This document shows, piece by piece, positions 25,508-34,422 of a DNA stretch of 40,795 nucleotides. The stretch covers positions 1 to 40,795 of the forward strand of contig JAFYFU010000084.1 in assembly GCA_017543595.1 (NCBI GenBank), written 5' to 3'. Numbering within the stretch: position 1 is the first letter of the stretch; every line of letters starts with the position of its first letter. The notes below the pieces were generated by a model. The model saw only the letters and a list, made by a program, of their open reading frames with translations. It made no database searches and was not told the DNA's origin. A program made the translations under genes and the position numbers. The DNA is from Ruminococcus sp. (GTDB taxonomy: Bacteria; Bacillota; Clostridia; Oscillospirales; Ruminococcaceae).

Positions 25508-26593
25508 ATGAAAAAAAGAACTATGGCAATTATACTTTCCGCAGTTTCAGCCTTGACCTGTCTTTCTCCGCTGAGTGCAGGCGCATTGGGGGAAATCAGT
25601 TCGGAAAGCCTTGAATCTGCTGTAAGCGAATATTATGGTTCGGAATGCAGGGAATGGAAAATCTATGCCCTTGATGAATTTGACGGAACAAATACAAGAG
25701 TTTTTCAGTCTGCCGACAATTTAAGGGCAAATCTCGCTGCAATTTATGAAGGAACATCAATATATGTAAGCTGTGATACTCCCTCAAAAGTCATTGAATA
25801 TATTGAAAAAAATTACCCCGACTACAAAACAGACTCCGAATATACGGATAATGCAGAAGGTTTTGAACTCAAATTCAATTGCAAAAATTATGACCCGACA
25901 GGCATGGATATAAGAAATATCTGCAACGGACTTAAAGAAAAAGGTCTTATTGACAGCTTTGATTACAAAATCGGCGGATACAGCATTAAAGACCTTTACT
26001 TGGAACCCTATCTTACAGGCTATGAAGCATATTCCGAAAAGGGAAAAGCTGATAAACTTGTAAAAACTCTCACGGAATTTGTAAATAAACACAATCTTGA
26101 TTTCAGCGTTGTCGTTTTCAATACAGAAAAAAAGATTATAAAGGAATATCCCAATTTGGACATTCTCCCCTTTGAATTTACCGCATACACTGATGCCGAG
26201 GGAAAATATCCGTGTTATTTTGAATTTCCTGTGGTATGCCTTATGCCAAATGAGGGAGTTTCGGACTACGAACACAGTGAAGTCGTAAAACTTGTAAAAG
26301 AAGAACTCGGTCTTGATGTGACTATCGGTATTGACCAATCACTCGGCGGAGGCTATGTACCCTCTCAGGAAGAACAGCATATAGACGTTTTCAATGCCAT
26401 TCTCGGAGATGCAAACAATGACAGAAATGTAAGTATATCCGATGCTGTAAAGATTCTTCAAAATCTTGCAAACTCCGAAAGATATCCCCTTTCCGCTCAG
26501 GGAGAATTTAATGCGGATATCTACAATACAGGTGACGGAATAACAGGTCTTGATGCAAACGAAATCCAGAAACTCGATGCGGCAGGAAATTAA
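25508..26593 (+). CDS. Secreted dockerin protein with unknown N-terminal module
   Basis: The 361-residue protein has a signal peptide (cleavage near SAGA-LG, about residue 26). Residues about 30-290 form one or two alpha/beta modules that I do not recognise; no glycosidase, esterase or binding motif is evident. It ends in a dockerin (about 300-361): GDANNDRNVSISDAVKILQNLA and NADIYNTGDGITGLDANEIQKL, close in wording to the GH9 dockerin in this window, so both likely dock to the same type of cohesin. The ATG at 25508 follows GAGGTGA; the GTG nine bases upstream overlaps that site. A strong promoter precedes and a terminator follows, so it is a single-gene unit. Confidence 0.9.
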   Translation: MKKRTMAIILSAVSALTCLSPLSAGALGEISSESLESAVSEYYGSECREWKIYALDEFDGTNTRVFQSADNLRANLAAIYEGTSIYVSCDTPSKVIEYIEKNYPDYKTDSEYTDNAEGFELKFNCKNYDPTGMDIRNICNGLKEKGLIDSFDYKIGGYSIKDLYLEPYLTGYEAYSEKGKADKLVKTLTEFVNKHNLDFSVVVFNTEKKIIKEYPNLDILPFEFTAYTDAEGKYPCYFEFPVVCLMPNEGVSDYEHSEVVKLVKEELGLDVTIGIDQSLGGGYVPSQEEQHIDVFNAILGDANNDRNVSISDAVKILQNLANSERYPLSAQGEFNADIYNTGDGITGLDANEIQKLDAAGN

Positions 26594-26610
26594 ACTGAAT
26601 ATAAATCATA

Positions 26611-26637
26611 AAATCCCGACAAGTTCGGGATTTTTTA
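26611..26637 (+). terminator. Rho-independent terminator of the dockerin gene
   Basis: ATCCCGA and TTCGGGAT pair with a short loop, followed by six T. The next promoter's -35 begins at 26638. Confidence 0.92.
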
Positions 26638-26666
26638 TTGACATATCATGGCTTTCATATTATAAT
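26638..26666 (+). promoter_or_regulatory. Sigma-A promoter for the GH26-like/isp unit
   Basis: TTGACA (26638-26643), a 17-base spacer and TATAAT (26661-26666), 32 bases before the start codon. Confidence 0.88.
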
Positions 26667-26697
26667 TTACTTATAGAAAACCGAAAGGAGTTTTTCA

Positions 26698-28149
26698 ATG
26701 CAAAAACTTTATAAAATACATATGGGAAAGGCTGAATGTGCTGTCGATTTAGGTGACGGCAGCGAACGTGGCGAATATGTCAATCAGGATTATATCCTTA
26801 ACAAACTCGGCAGACCTCACCGCAGTATCAGCCTTATGTACTGCTATTACCCTCTCGATGAACAGTTTCCGCAGAGAATATCCGAAGCCATGAAAGACAA
26901 AAAAGTTTCTTTCCAGTGGGATTACCCCTATGATGACTATTTCACATACAAGGGCGGAACAGGCGGAAATCTTGATGACGAACCTTTTAATTATATGCGT
27001 GACATAAGAAAACACGGACAGGACGTTACCCTCACCCTCACAGTTGACCCCCGTATCACTGACGAAATGCTCGCACAAATCGGTGAAGATTTGAAAACTT
27101 TCGGCAGAGTTTTTCTCCGCATAAACCATGAAGCAACAGGAAACTGGTTTTCATTCAACAAAAGGGCAACCTATCAGGAAGTTGCGGATTTCTACTGCAA
27201 AGCCTCGAAAATTATAAAACAGCACGCCCCTAACGTTCAGACAATTCTCTGTATAGGCGGTATTGAAAACCCCAAAAAAAAAGAAATAGAAAAGGAAAAA
27301 GAATTTTCTCAGGCTGTAAGGGAAACAGATATCTGGTCCGTTGACAAATATATGGCTCTGCACTGGGGTTTCCCCTATGATATAGCCGAAACGGGCGGAA
27401 ATTCCCACAGCAGAAGTTCCGTAAAAGATACCTATGAACTGACAAAGGCAAGCTTTGAACGCTTTAAATTCATAAACAACGGAATTTCAAAACCTATGGT
27501 CATGAGCGAGTTCAACGCTGACGGAGATGTAACAGGTGCTTATGAACAGGCTGAAATGGTTGAGATGTTCTGCAATATGCTCAAAACGGAAAGCAATAAG
27601 TTTCTTGACGGATTCACTTTTTATCAGTTCCGTGACCGTGGCAGACTCGGACTTGAAATTCAAGACCCGAACAACGCAGATGTCGGTATAGAACAGCCCG
27701 TTATGAAAACATATAAAAATATTATTCATGACGAATATTTCATGCCGTCAATAAATACAGGCGAAGAAATCTCCCTGCCCGTAACTTTGCGCTGGGGAAG
27801 TTCCGAAGATGCGGAAGGTATTGCAATCCCCGTTTATTTTGAAAAAAATCCCCATTTCTGTGAACTTTTCTTTGATGATGATTCAAACCTCATGATAGAA
27901 ATAAACAGTCGCTGGTTCTATAAATCACCGCAGACGAAATTTATTGACCTTATGCCCGCATTTTTTGAAAATCCCCTCGAAAGTTCCGCAAACATGACAA
28001 TAAAAATATTTGCTCCGCCGTCAACAGGCGAAAATGATATTTCAAAAGAGGACGGATTTTTTAATTATTATTATACCCTCGAAAAATTACCGAAAATAAG
28101 AATACTGACCGCCCCTGTCGAAACAAGCAGGGACAGAAAGGATTTATAA
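26698..28149 (+). CDS. GH26-like TIM-barrel protein without signal peptide
   Basis: The 483-residue protein has a TIM-barrel glycosidase look. VFLRINHEATGNWFSF (E145) resembles the acid/base block of GH26 (R-x-x-H-E-x-x-G-N-W-F) and MVMSEFNADG (E271) the nucleophile strand, followed by FTFYQFRDRGRLGLE. A C-terminal beta-rich region (about 345-480) is unrecognised. There is no signal peptide, unlike most GH26 enzymes, so it acts in the cytoplasm or leaves by another route. The SD is AAAGGAG. The stop is directly followed by the ispD ATG with no spacer. The substrate is unknown; the family assignment is inference from two motifs. Confidence 0.68.
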   Translation: MQKLYKIHMGKAECAVDLGDGSERGEYVNQDYILNKLGRPHRSISLMYCYYPLDEQFPQRISEAMKDKKVSFQWDYPYDDYFTYKGGTGGNLDDEPFNYMRDIRKHGQDVTLTLTVDPRITDEMLAQIGEDLKTFGRVFLRINHEATGNWFSFNKRATYQEVADFYCKASKIIKQHAPNVQTILCIGGIENPKKKEIEKEKEFSQAVRETDIWSVDKYMALHWGFPYDIAETGGNSHSRSSVKDTYELTKASFERFKFINNGISKPMVMSEFNADGDVTGAYEQAEMVEMFCNMLKTESNKFLDGFTFYQFRDRGRLGLEIQDPNNADVGIEQPVMKTYKNIIHDEYFMPSINTGEEISLPVTLRWGSSEDAEGIAIPVYFEKNPHFCELFFDDDSNLMIEINSRWFYKSPQTKFIDLMPAFFENPLESSANMTIKIFAPPSTGENDISKEDGFFNYYYTLEKLPKIRILTAPVETSRDRKDL

Positions 28150-28836
28150 ATGAGTACATCAGCCGTTATAGTTTGTGCAGGCAATTCAACAAGAATGGGC
28201 GGTATAAATAAAATACTGCTCCCGCTCGGAAACCGCCTTGTAATAGGCGTTACAATGCAGGCTTTTCAGGCTTGCGAAAGCATAAGCGAAATTATAATAG
28301 TCGCAAGAGATTCCGATATCCCCGAAATAATCAAAGAAGCCGAAAACGCAGGCATTACAAAACTCAAAGAATGTACAACGGGCGGAAATACCCGTCAGGA
28401 AAGCGTTATAAACGGCATTAAGAAAATCTCAAAGGATTCTCAGCTTGTCGCAGTTCATGACGGTGCAAGACCTCTCATCAAGCCCGAACATATCGAAAAA
28501 GCCATAAAAGATGCAAAAGTTTTCGGCGGTGCAACTCTCGGCGTTCCCGTGAAAGATACAATAAAAGTCGTTGATGACGGAATTATAACGGATACTCCCC
28601 CACGCAAATCATTATATATCACGCAGACACCGCAGATATTCAAGAGAAATTTATATTTTGAAGGCATAGATTTCGCCCTTGAACACGGTCTTGATTTTAC
28701 CGATGACTGTCAGCTTGTCGAGGCAATAGGCGGAAAAGTCTACATGACAACAGGCGACTACACAAATATAAAAATAACCACTCCCGAAGATATTAAAATT
28801 GCGGAAACACTCCTGAAAATGCGTTATGAAAAATAA
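28150..28836 (+). CDS. ispD: 2-C-methyl-D-erythritol 4-phosphate cytidylyltransferase
   Basis: The 228-residue enzyme transfers CMP to MEP in the non-mevalonate isoprenoid pathway. Visible blocks are VIVCAGNSTRMGGINKILLPLG (nucleotide-binding loop), VHDGARPLI, GATLGVPVKDTIK, TPPRKSLYITQTPQIF, and TDDCQLVEAIGGKVYMTTGDYTNIKITTPED, all typical of IspD. The ATG follows the upstream stop directly. IspF is two genes downstream, the usual functional pairing, here separated by one small membrane protein. Confidence 0.96.
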   Translation: MSTSAVIVCAGNSTRMGGINKILLPLGNRLVIGVTMQAFQACESISEIIIVARDSDIPEIIKEAENAGITKLKECTTGGNTRQESVINGIKKISKDSQLVAVHDGARPLIKPEHIEKAIKDAKVFGGATLGVPVKDTIKVVDDGIITDTPPRKSLYITQTPQIFKRNLYFEGIDFALEHGLDFTDDCQLVEAIGGKVYMTTGDYTNIKITTPEDIKIAETLLKMRYEK

Positions 28837-29137
28837 TATATTAAAAAAGATACTTATTGCCTTGCACGGACTTTTTCAGGGATTTATAGGCTTATGGTGG
28901 TCATTTGTGGGGATAGCCTTTATAACTCACCCCGATTCATCACCCGGAACTAAGGACTGGGAAGAAGACAAAGACTTTATCCCGTTCGGCTATTTAATGA
29001 TTTTAGTATATCTGATTATTCTCGCCGTAAGCTTTTATAATTTCAAAGAAAATAAATCGGATATTATTGCATTTATAATATCGCTTGCTGTCGGCATAGC
29101 GGGATTTATAACTTTTATTTTGCTGAAAGTTTTATAA
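28826..29137 (+). CDS. Small integral membrane protein between ispD and ispF
   Basis: The 103-residue protein has three predicted membrane helices (about 8-33, 52-70 and 78-101) and a short loop [15 protein letters not shown]. No family is recognised. Its start overlaps the last 11 bases of ispD, so translation is probably coupled. The partnership with isoprenoid genes may be only positional. Confidence 0.75.
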   Translation: MKNNILKKILIALHGLFQGFIGLWWSFVGIAFITHPDSSPGTKDWEEDKDFIPFGYLMILVYLIILAVSFYNFKENKSDIIAFIISLAVGIAGFITFILLKVL

Positions 29138-29165
29138 TATTTTAACAAACAAAAAGGAGATTTTT

Positions 29166-29642
29166 ATGTTTAGAATAGGTCACGGTTATGATGTTCATAA
29201 GCTTGTTGAGGGAAGAAAATTAATACTCGGCGGTGTGGATATTCCACATACTGTCGGGCTTTTAGGTCATTCGGACGCAGATGTGCTTGCCCATGCAATA
29301 ATGGACGCTATGCTCGGCGCACTTGCTCTCGGAGATATAGGTCATCTTTTTCCTGACACGGACGACAGTTTCAAAGGTGCGGACAGCCTGAAATTAATGG
29401 AAAAAGTCGTTGAAGTTTGCAGGCATAAGGGCTACTGTATCGGAAACGTTGATGCCACTGTAATAGCGCAAGCCCCGAAACTCGCACCCCATATAATTTC
29501 AATGCGTGAGAATATCGCAAGGGTCTGCAAATGCGATATTTCGCAGATAAGCGTAAAAGCCACAACAGAAGAACATCTCGGATTCACGGGAGAAAAACTC
29601 GGAATATCCGCCCACGCTGTCGCACTTATGCAGAAAATATGA
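29166..29642 (+). CDS. ispF: 2-C-methyl-D-erythritol 2,4-cyclodiphosphate synthase
   Basis: The 158-residue enzyme forms MEcPP from CDP-ME-phosphate, normally as a trimer with a divalent metal. It contains [26 protein letters not shown] (D8 and H10 metal ligands), [33 protein letters not shown], and the closing [22 protein letters not shown]. The length matches. It is last in the GH26-like/ispD/membrane protein/ispF unit; the SD is AAAGGAGA. Confidence 0.97.
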   Translation: MFRIGHGYDVHKLVEGRKLILGGVDIPHTVGLLGHSDADVLAHAIMDAMLGALALGDIGHLFPDTDDSFKGADSLKLMEKVVEVCRHKGYCIGNVDATVIAQAPKLAPHIISMRENIARVCKCDISQISVKATTEEHLGFTGEKLGISAHAVALMQKI

Positions 29643-29677
29643 AAAATCCCCTGTCGCAGGACAGGGGAATATTTTTT
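29642..29677. terminator. Bidirectional terminator between ispF and metG
   Basis: CCCCTGTC and GACAGGGG pair around GCAG, with A-rich and T-rich flanks. It serves the convergent ispF and metG genes. Confidence 0.92.
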
Positions 29678-31667
29678 ATCTTACTTTTGAACCAACGGGA
29701 ATTGAATCGTCAACGAATACAACTTTTACTCCATCGGGGGTATCGGCAGCACATATCATTCCGCAGCTTTCAACGCCTCTTAACTTAACGGGTTTGAGAT
29801 TTGCGATAATCTGAATTTTCTTTCCGACAAGTTCTTCGGGAGTGTAATACTGTGCGATTCCCGAAACTACCTGTCTGCCGCCCATGCCGTCATCAAGCTG
29901 TAAGCGGAGGAGTTTGTCTGATTTTTTTATCTTTTCGGCAGAGATTATCTTTGCAACACGGATTTCAATTTTAGCGAAATCATCAATTGTTATTTCGGGT
30001 GCAAGTTCGATTTTCTCGGAGTTATCCGAACTTTCAGCCTTTTCGCTTTCGGAAAGCTTGGACTTTGCGTCAGCCATATTTTTTTCTATGATTGCATTGA
30101 GTTCTTCTATTTCCTTGTCAACGTCTATTCTGGGGAACAAAATAGCACCCTTGTGAACAGTCACATTTTCGGGAAGAACTCCGAAAGTGCTTAATTTATC
30201 GTATTCAACATCTGATTCTGACGCACCTGTCTGCTCCCATACTTTCGGCATAGTTTCGGGCATAAAGGGCGACAGGAGCGTTGAAATTATGCGTATGCCG
30301 TCAAGGAGATTATACAATACGCTTGCAAGCCTTGCCTTTTTGGATTCATCTTTTCCGAGTACCCACGGCTGAGTTTCGTCAATGTATTTGTTTGCACGGT
30401 CAACAGCCTTGAATATGGCTTCAAGTGCGCCTTTTATTCTTGTGCCGTCCATTTCCGTTTCAACGTCTTTGACTGTATTGAGAACAGTATTTATAAAGTC
30501 GCTGTCAATTTCTTCTGCCTGACGTTCGGTCGGGAGAGTACCGCCGAAATACTTGTCAGCCATAGCGACTGTACGGGAAACAAGATTTCCGAGACCGTTT
30601 GCAAGGTCTGAATTTATGCGGTTTATCATAATTTCATTTGAGAAAGCACTGTCTGCACCGAGAGCCATTTCACGGAGAATATGGTATCTTATTGCATCAA
30701 CGCCGTATCTTTCGCCGAGCATGAACGGGTCAACAACGTTTCCGAGAGATTTTGACATTTTCTGACTTTCACCGTTCTTGCCTGCAAAAGTTATCCAGCC
30801 GTGTACAGCAAGATGTTTCGGCAAAGGCTGTTCAAGAGCCATAAGCATAGCGGGCCATATAATCGCATGGAATCTCATGATATCCTTTGCAACCATATGG
30901 ACATCAGCGGGCCAGAATTTTTCATAGTCGTTATATGTTTCATTTAGGAATCCGAGAGCGGAAATATAGTTTGAAAGTGCATCTATCCAGACATATACAA
31001 CGTGCTTGTCATCAAAAGTTACAGGGATTCCCCATTTGAAAGTTGTTCTTGAAACGCACAAATCTTCAAGACCCGGCTTTATAAAATTATTTACAAGTTC
31101 AACGGCACGGGTTTTGGGTTGGAGATAATCGGTTTCGGTGAGGAGCTTTTCTATTCTGTCTGCAAAAGGTGACATTTTAAAGAAATAAGCTTCCTCTTTT
31201 GCAAAGGTAACGGGTCTGTGACATTCGGGACAGCAGCCGTTTTCGTCAAGCTGTGAATCAGTCCAGAAACTCTCGCAGGGAGTACAGTATTTTCCTGAAT
31301 ATTCGCCTTTATAGATATATCCCTTGTCATAGAGTTCCTTGAAAATCTTCTGAACGGTTTCTATGTGATAATCGTCGGTTGTGCGGATATAGCGGTCATA
31401 ATCAACGTTCATATATTTCCAGAGCTTTTTGAATACAGCAACTATTTCGTCAACGTATTCTTTCGGGGTAATACCCTTTTCTGCTGCTTTCTGTTCTATT
31501 TTAAGACCGTGTTCGTCCGTGCCTGTCAGGAACATTACATCATAGCCCTGCATACGTCTGTAACGGGCGATTGAATCGCAGGCTACGGAAGTGTAGCAGT
31601 GTCCGATATGCGGATTACCCGAAGGATAATATATCGGCGTAGTTATATAAAAAGTTTTCTTTGGCAT
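29676..31667 (-). CDS. metG: Methionyl-tRNA synthetase
   Basis: The 663-residue class I synthetase begins TFYITTPIYYPSGNPHIGHCYTSVACD (HIGH site) and has the KMSKS loop in SQKMSKSLGNVVDP. A zinc knuckle (CTPCESFW ... CCPECH) is present. A C-terminal EMAPII/Trbp111-like tRNA-binding domain (about 560-663, ITIDDFAKIEIRVAKIISAEKI) is fused. It supplies Met-tRNA for initiation and elongation. The ATG at 31667 is chosen over one two codons upstream because AGGAGA is eight bases before it. A perfect promoter is at 31700-31728. Confidence 0.97.
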   Translation of the reverse strand: MPKKTFYITTPIYYPSGNPHIGHCYTSVACDSIARYRRMQGYDVMFLTGTDEHGLKIEQKAAEKGITPKEYVDEIVAVFKKLWKYMNVDYDRYIRTTDDYHIETVQKIFKELYDKGYIYKGEYSGKYCTPCESFWTDSQLDENGCCPECHRPVTFAKEEAYFFKMSPFADRIEKLLTETDYLQPKTRAVELVNNFIKPGLEDLCVSRTTFKWGIPVTFDDKHVVYVWIDALSNYISALGFLNETYNDYEKFWPADVHMVAKDIMRFHAIIWPAMLMALEQPLPKHLAVHGWITFAGKNGESQKMSKSLGNVVDPFMLGERYGVDAIRYHILREMALGADSAFSNEIMINRINSDLANGLGNLVSRTVAMADKYFGGTLPTERQAEEIDSDFINTVLNTVKDVETEMDGTRIKGALEAIFKAVDRANKYIDETQPWVLGKDESKKARLASVLYNLLDGIRIISTLLSPFMPETMPKVWEQTGASESDVEYDKLSTFGVLPENVTVHKGAILFPRIDVDKEIEELNAIIEKNMADAKSKLSESEKAESSDNSEKIELAPEITIDDFAKIEIRVAKIISAEKIKKSDKLLRLQLDDGMGGRQVVSGIAQYYTPEELVGKKIQIIANLKPVKLRGVESCGMICAADTPDGVKVVFVDDSIPVGSKVR

Positions 31668-31699
31668 AAACATCTCTCCTGTCTTTTAGTAATATGTAT

Positions 31700-31728
31700 A
31701 TTATACAACATTAAATTAATTTTGTCAA
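31700..31728 (-). promoter_or_regulatory. Sigma-A promoter for metG
   Basis: TTGACA (31728-31723), a 17-base spacer and TATAAT (31705-31700) on the minus strand. Confidence 0.9.
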
Positions 31729-31750
31729 CAACGGATATTTTACAAAAATA

Positions 31751-31779
31751 TTGACTTTATTTCAAGTATAGTATATAAT
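31751..31779 (+). promoter_or_regulatory. Sigma-A promoter for the 31809-34379 genes
   Basis: TTGACT (31751-31756), a 17-base spacer and TATAAT (31774-31779), divergent from the metG promoter, 30 bases before the ATG. Confidence 0.88.
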
Positions 31780-31808
31780 ATTAGTGTCAGGAACAAAGGG
31801 GTGATAAG

Positions 31809-32465
31809 ATGAAAAAATATCTCGGACAGATAATATTCAATCTTGTTATGGCAGGAATTGCAGCTTATGTTTTCGGGAAGTCTCCCATAGCCGATTCCCT
31901 GTTTATGTCAATAGGGGCTATAATTCTAATGATGGCTGTACTCTGCGGCGGAAATTATATTTTTGTTCAGACGGACAGCAAGAAAATCACTCAGAAATCA
32001 TATATAATTACAGAGAATACTTTTGAAAAGCTCGAAACTCCGCAGGACTACTTAGACGTTATGAAAGAAATTTCAGATTATGATATTTGCAGAACTGAGG
32101 CAAATAAAATCCTTGAACAGTGGGAAACTTTCAGGAAAAAATCCGAAACTCTGAATACCATATGTTCGGGCGGCGGCGTTTATGATGTTGTAAACCATGA
32201 TGTTGAAGAAGTCATGTTAAAAAATATGATGCTGTTTATTAAAAGAACAGCTATTATCCAGTCAGCATCAAAAAATGAAAAAATAAGCCTGCATATGGCT
32301 TATCTCAATGCAATTATCGAAAGAAACAACAGAATATTAAATGACTATACAAAACTTCTCGTTGAGGTTTCCCAGATGACAGACGGCGATTCTGAAAATA
32401 CAGGTCTTGAATCTCTCGAAATGCTTATAGATTCAATTAAAAACTGCCGTCAGGAGCTTAATTAA
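31809..32465 (+). CDS. Membrane protein with helical cytoplasmic domain, unknown
   Basis: The 218-residue protein has two N-terminal membrane helices (about 5-23 and 29-53) followed by a largely helical soluble domain of about 160 residues (FEKLETPQDYLDVMKEISDYD ... NRILNDYTKLLVEVSQM). No catalytic motif is recognised. The SD is AGGGG/GGTG-like. It is followed on the same strand by a solute-binding/VWA fusion with a repeat-filled 216-base gap. Co-function with that protein is an inference from position. Confidence 0.8.
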   Translation: MKKYLGQIIFNLVMAGIAAYVFGKSPIADSLFMSIGAIILMMAVLCGGNYIFVQTDSKKITQKSYIITENTFEKLETPQDYLDVMKEISDYDICRTEANKILEQWETFRKKSETLNTICSGGGVYDVVNHDVEEVMLKNMMLFIKRTAIIQSASKNEKISLHMAYLNAIIERNNRILNDYTKLLVEVSQMTDGDSENTGLESLEMLIDSIKNCRQELN

Positions 32466-32569
32466 TTCAAGGGGGCTTGGGGGAATCAGCCGCCCCTTGA
32501 CCTGAAAGTGAACGCAACGCAGTGGAGTGAACGAAAGGTCAAGATTTCAAAGGGCGGCTTCCCCCATTA
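32461..32569. repeat. A-type palindromic repeat, copy A3
   Basis: Arms are GGGGG/CCCCC and AGCCGCCCC/AGGGCGGCT, with inner arm CTTGACCT ... AGGTCAAG (perfect). Its left end (TTAATTAATTC) overlaps the stop codon of the upstream gene. It is in the same orientation as A1 and is joined to a B-type copy. Confidence 0.9.
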
Positions 32570-32670
32570 AGACAAGAGGAAATTTTTGCCCTTGCCGTAT
32601 GAACGAATGTAGCTTTGCGAAATGAGTGAATAGGCAAGCCACAAAAGGCAAAAATTGACGATTTTAAATA
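32570..32670. repeat. B-type palindromic repeat, inverted copy B3
   Basis: Read on the minus strand, the outer arm is AATTTTTGCC ... GGCAAAAATT and the inner arm CTTGCC ... GGCAAG, with the ATCGTCA and TTCC flanks seen in the 1-336 array. It ends 11 bases before the start of the VWA gene. Confidence 0.88.
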
Positions 32671-32681
32671 GGGGGTATACA

Positions 32682-34379
32682 ATGAAAGGTAAAGTTTCCA
32701 TTATTATTGCCGTTATAGGCGTTATTGCAACAACAATTCTCATATTGTCAGTGACAGGAAAATCAGATTCCAAAGAAACATCAACAGCACCAAAACCAAC
32801 CGCTTCCCAGAAATCACCCGAAGAAACTATGGATAACATAATTAAAAAACTTAAAGTTATCCAGATGAACAAAGTTAAGGGTACTGTTGATTATTCGGAT
32901 AATGTTTCCGCAAATCTTCCGAATATAGAAACAAAATATCCCCTCACGGTTGTCGGAGACGGCGATGTTGATATAGAAATATTCTCAACTTCCGAAAAAG
33001 CAGGAAAGAAAAATAACGGCTGGCTCAACGAAATTGCTGAGGAGTTTAACAAGGGCAGATATAAACTCTCGGACGGCTCAACAGTTTCCGTAAGCGTAAG
33101 AAGTATTCCCTCAGGTGCAGCTTCCGATTATATAACAAATAATGTCTATATTCCGCAGGCTTATACTCCCTCGAATACTCTTTTCGGAGAACTTGCAATC
33201 GAAAAAGGTGCGGAATTAACTCTCGAACAGGAACAGCTTGTCGGAAATACCGCAGGAATTGCCCTTGCAAAATCTGCCAAATCTTCAATAGATTCAAAAT
33301 ACGGGGAAACAAATTTTGAAACGGTTGTAAGTGCCGTAACAGACGGGGAAATACAACTCGGATATACATATCCCTATACTTCCGCAACAGGTCTTAATTT
33401 CCTTGTAAATGCCCTCAATTATTTCGACAGTGCGGATATGATGAGTGATACGGCTGTTGAAAGTTTCAGGCAGTTACAGCAGAATATCCCCTTTGTATGC
33501 TATACTACCGACCAGATGGTAAATGCTATGCAGAGCGGTACTTTGCAGGCGGGAGTTGTGGAATATCAGGCTTATATAAACAATGCGTCTTTGAAAAGTT
33601 CCTATGAATTTATTCCCTTCGGATATAAGCACTCAAATCCCCTTTACAGTGTCGGAAAACTCGACAAAGACCAGAAAGAAGCCCTCGATGTATTCCTTAA
33701 ATTCGCCATGAATGACGAAAATCAGAAACACGCAGAAGAATATGGTTTCAACAAGGATATAAATTATTCCTACAATGAAAAAAATATAAACGGTTCGGAT
33801 ATCATAAGCGCACAGACTCTCTGGAAACAGGAGAAAAATTCAGGCACTCCCACTATTGCATTATTTATTGCGGACGTTTCGGGAAGTATGAACGGCGACC
33901 CCATTACAAGACTTAAAACCTCTCTTTTGGAGGCTTCCAAAAATATAAACGGCGATAATTATATCGGTCTTATATCTTACAGCGATAATATTATGGTAAA
34001 TCTCCCGATAGCACAGTTTGACCTTGAACAGCGTTCATATTTCGCAGGCGCGGTTGAAAACCTCATTTCAGGCGGAAATACCGCAACTTATGATGCACTT
34101 ATGCAGGGCGTTAAAATGATAAACGATATGAAGGAACAAATCCCCGAAGCAAATACTATGATTTTCCTTTTGAGTGACGGTCACTGCAACAGGGGTACGG
34201 ACTATGACGTTGCCGAAAAAATTGTGAAACATTACGGAATACCTATATACACAATAGGCTACAATGAAGAAATTGATTCCCTTAAAGACTTGTCATCAAT
34301 AAATGAAGCTGTCTATATAGATGCCGACAATGATGATGTTGTATATGAACTTTCCGCACTTTTCAACGCACAGATGTAA
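32682..34379 (+). CDS. Membrane-anchored solute-binding-like plus VWA-domain protein
   Basis: The 565-residue protein has one N-terminal helix (about 4-24), so the rest is extracytoplasmic. Residues about 75-370 resemble a periplasmic binding protein fold (DVDIEIFSTSEKAGKKNNGWLNEIAEEFNK ... GTLQAGVVEYQAYINNASLKSSYEFIPFGYKHSNPLYSVG). Residues about 390-560 are a von Willebrand factor A domain with an intact metal site: DVSGSM (D398, S400, S402), T467 in GGNTATYD and D499 in LLSDGH. The combination suggests metal-dependent binding of a ligand or protein at the cell surface. The ATG at 32682 follows GGGGG, seven bases upstream; the longer frame would translate repeat B3. The function is unknown. 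Confidence 0.85.
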   Translation: MKGKVSIIIAVIGVIATTILILSVTGKSDSKETSTAPKPTASQKSPEETMDNIIKKLKVIQMNKVKGTVDYSDNVSANLPNIETKYPLTVVGDGDVDIEIFSTSEKAGKKNNGWLNEIAEEFNKGRYKLSDGSTVSVSVRSIPSGAASDYITNNVYIPQAYTPSNTLFGELAIEKGAELTLEQEQLVGNTAGIALAKSAKSSIDSKYGETNFETVVSAVTDGEIQLGYTYPYTSATGLNFLVNALNYFDSADMMSDTAVESFRQLQQNIPFVCYTTDQMVNAMQSGTLQAGVVEYQAYINNASLKSSYEFIPFGYKHSNPLYSVGKLDKDQKEALDVFLKFAMNDENQKHAEEYGFNKDINYSYNEKNINGSDIISAQTLWKQEKNSGTPTIALFIADVSGSMNGDPITRLKTSLLEASKNINGDNYIGLISYSDNIMVNLPIAQFDLEQRSYFAGAVENLISGGNTATYDALMQGVKMINDMKEQIPEANTMIFLLSDGHCNRGTDYDVAEKIVKHYGIPIYTIGYNEEIDSLKDLSSINEAVYIDADNDDVVYELSALFNAQM

Positions 34380-34380
34380 T

Positions 34381-34413
34381 AAAAATGCCGTACAGAAATG
34401 TACGGTATTTTTT
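34381..34413. terminator. Bidirectional terminator between VWA and lipoprotein genes
   Basis: CCGTAC and GTACGG pair around AGAAAT, flanked by A and T runs. Confidence 0.88.
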
Positions 34414-34422
34414 AATTATAAA

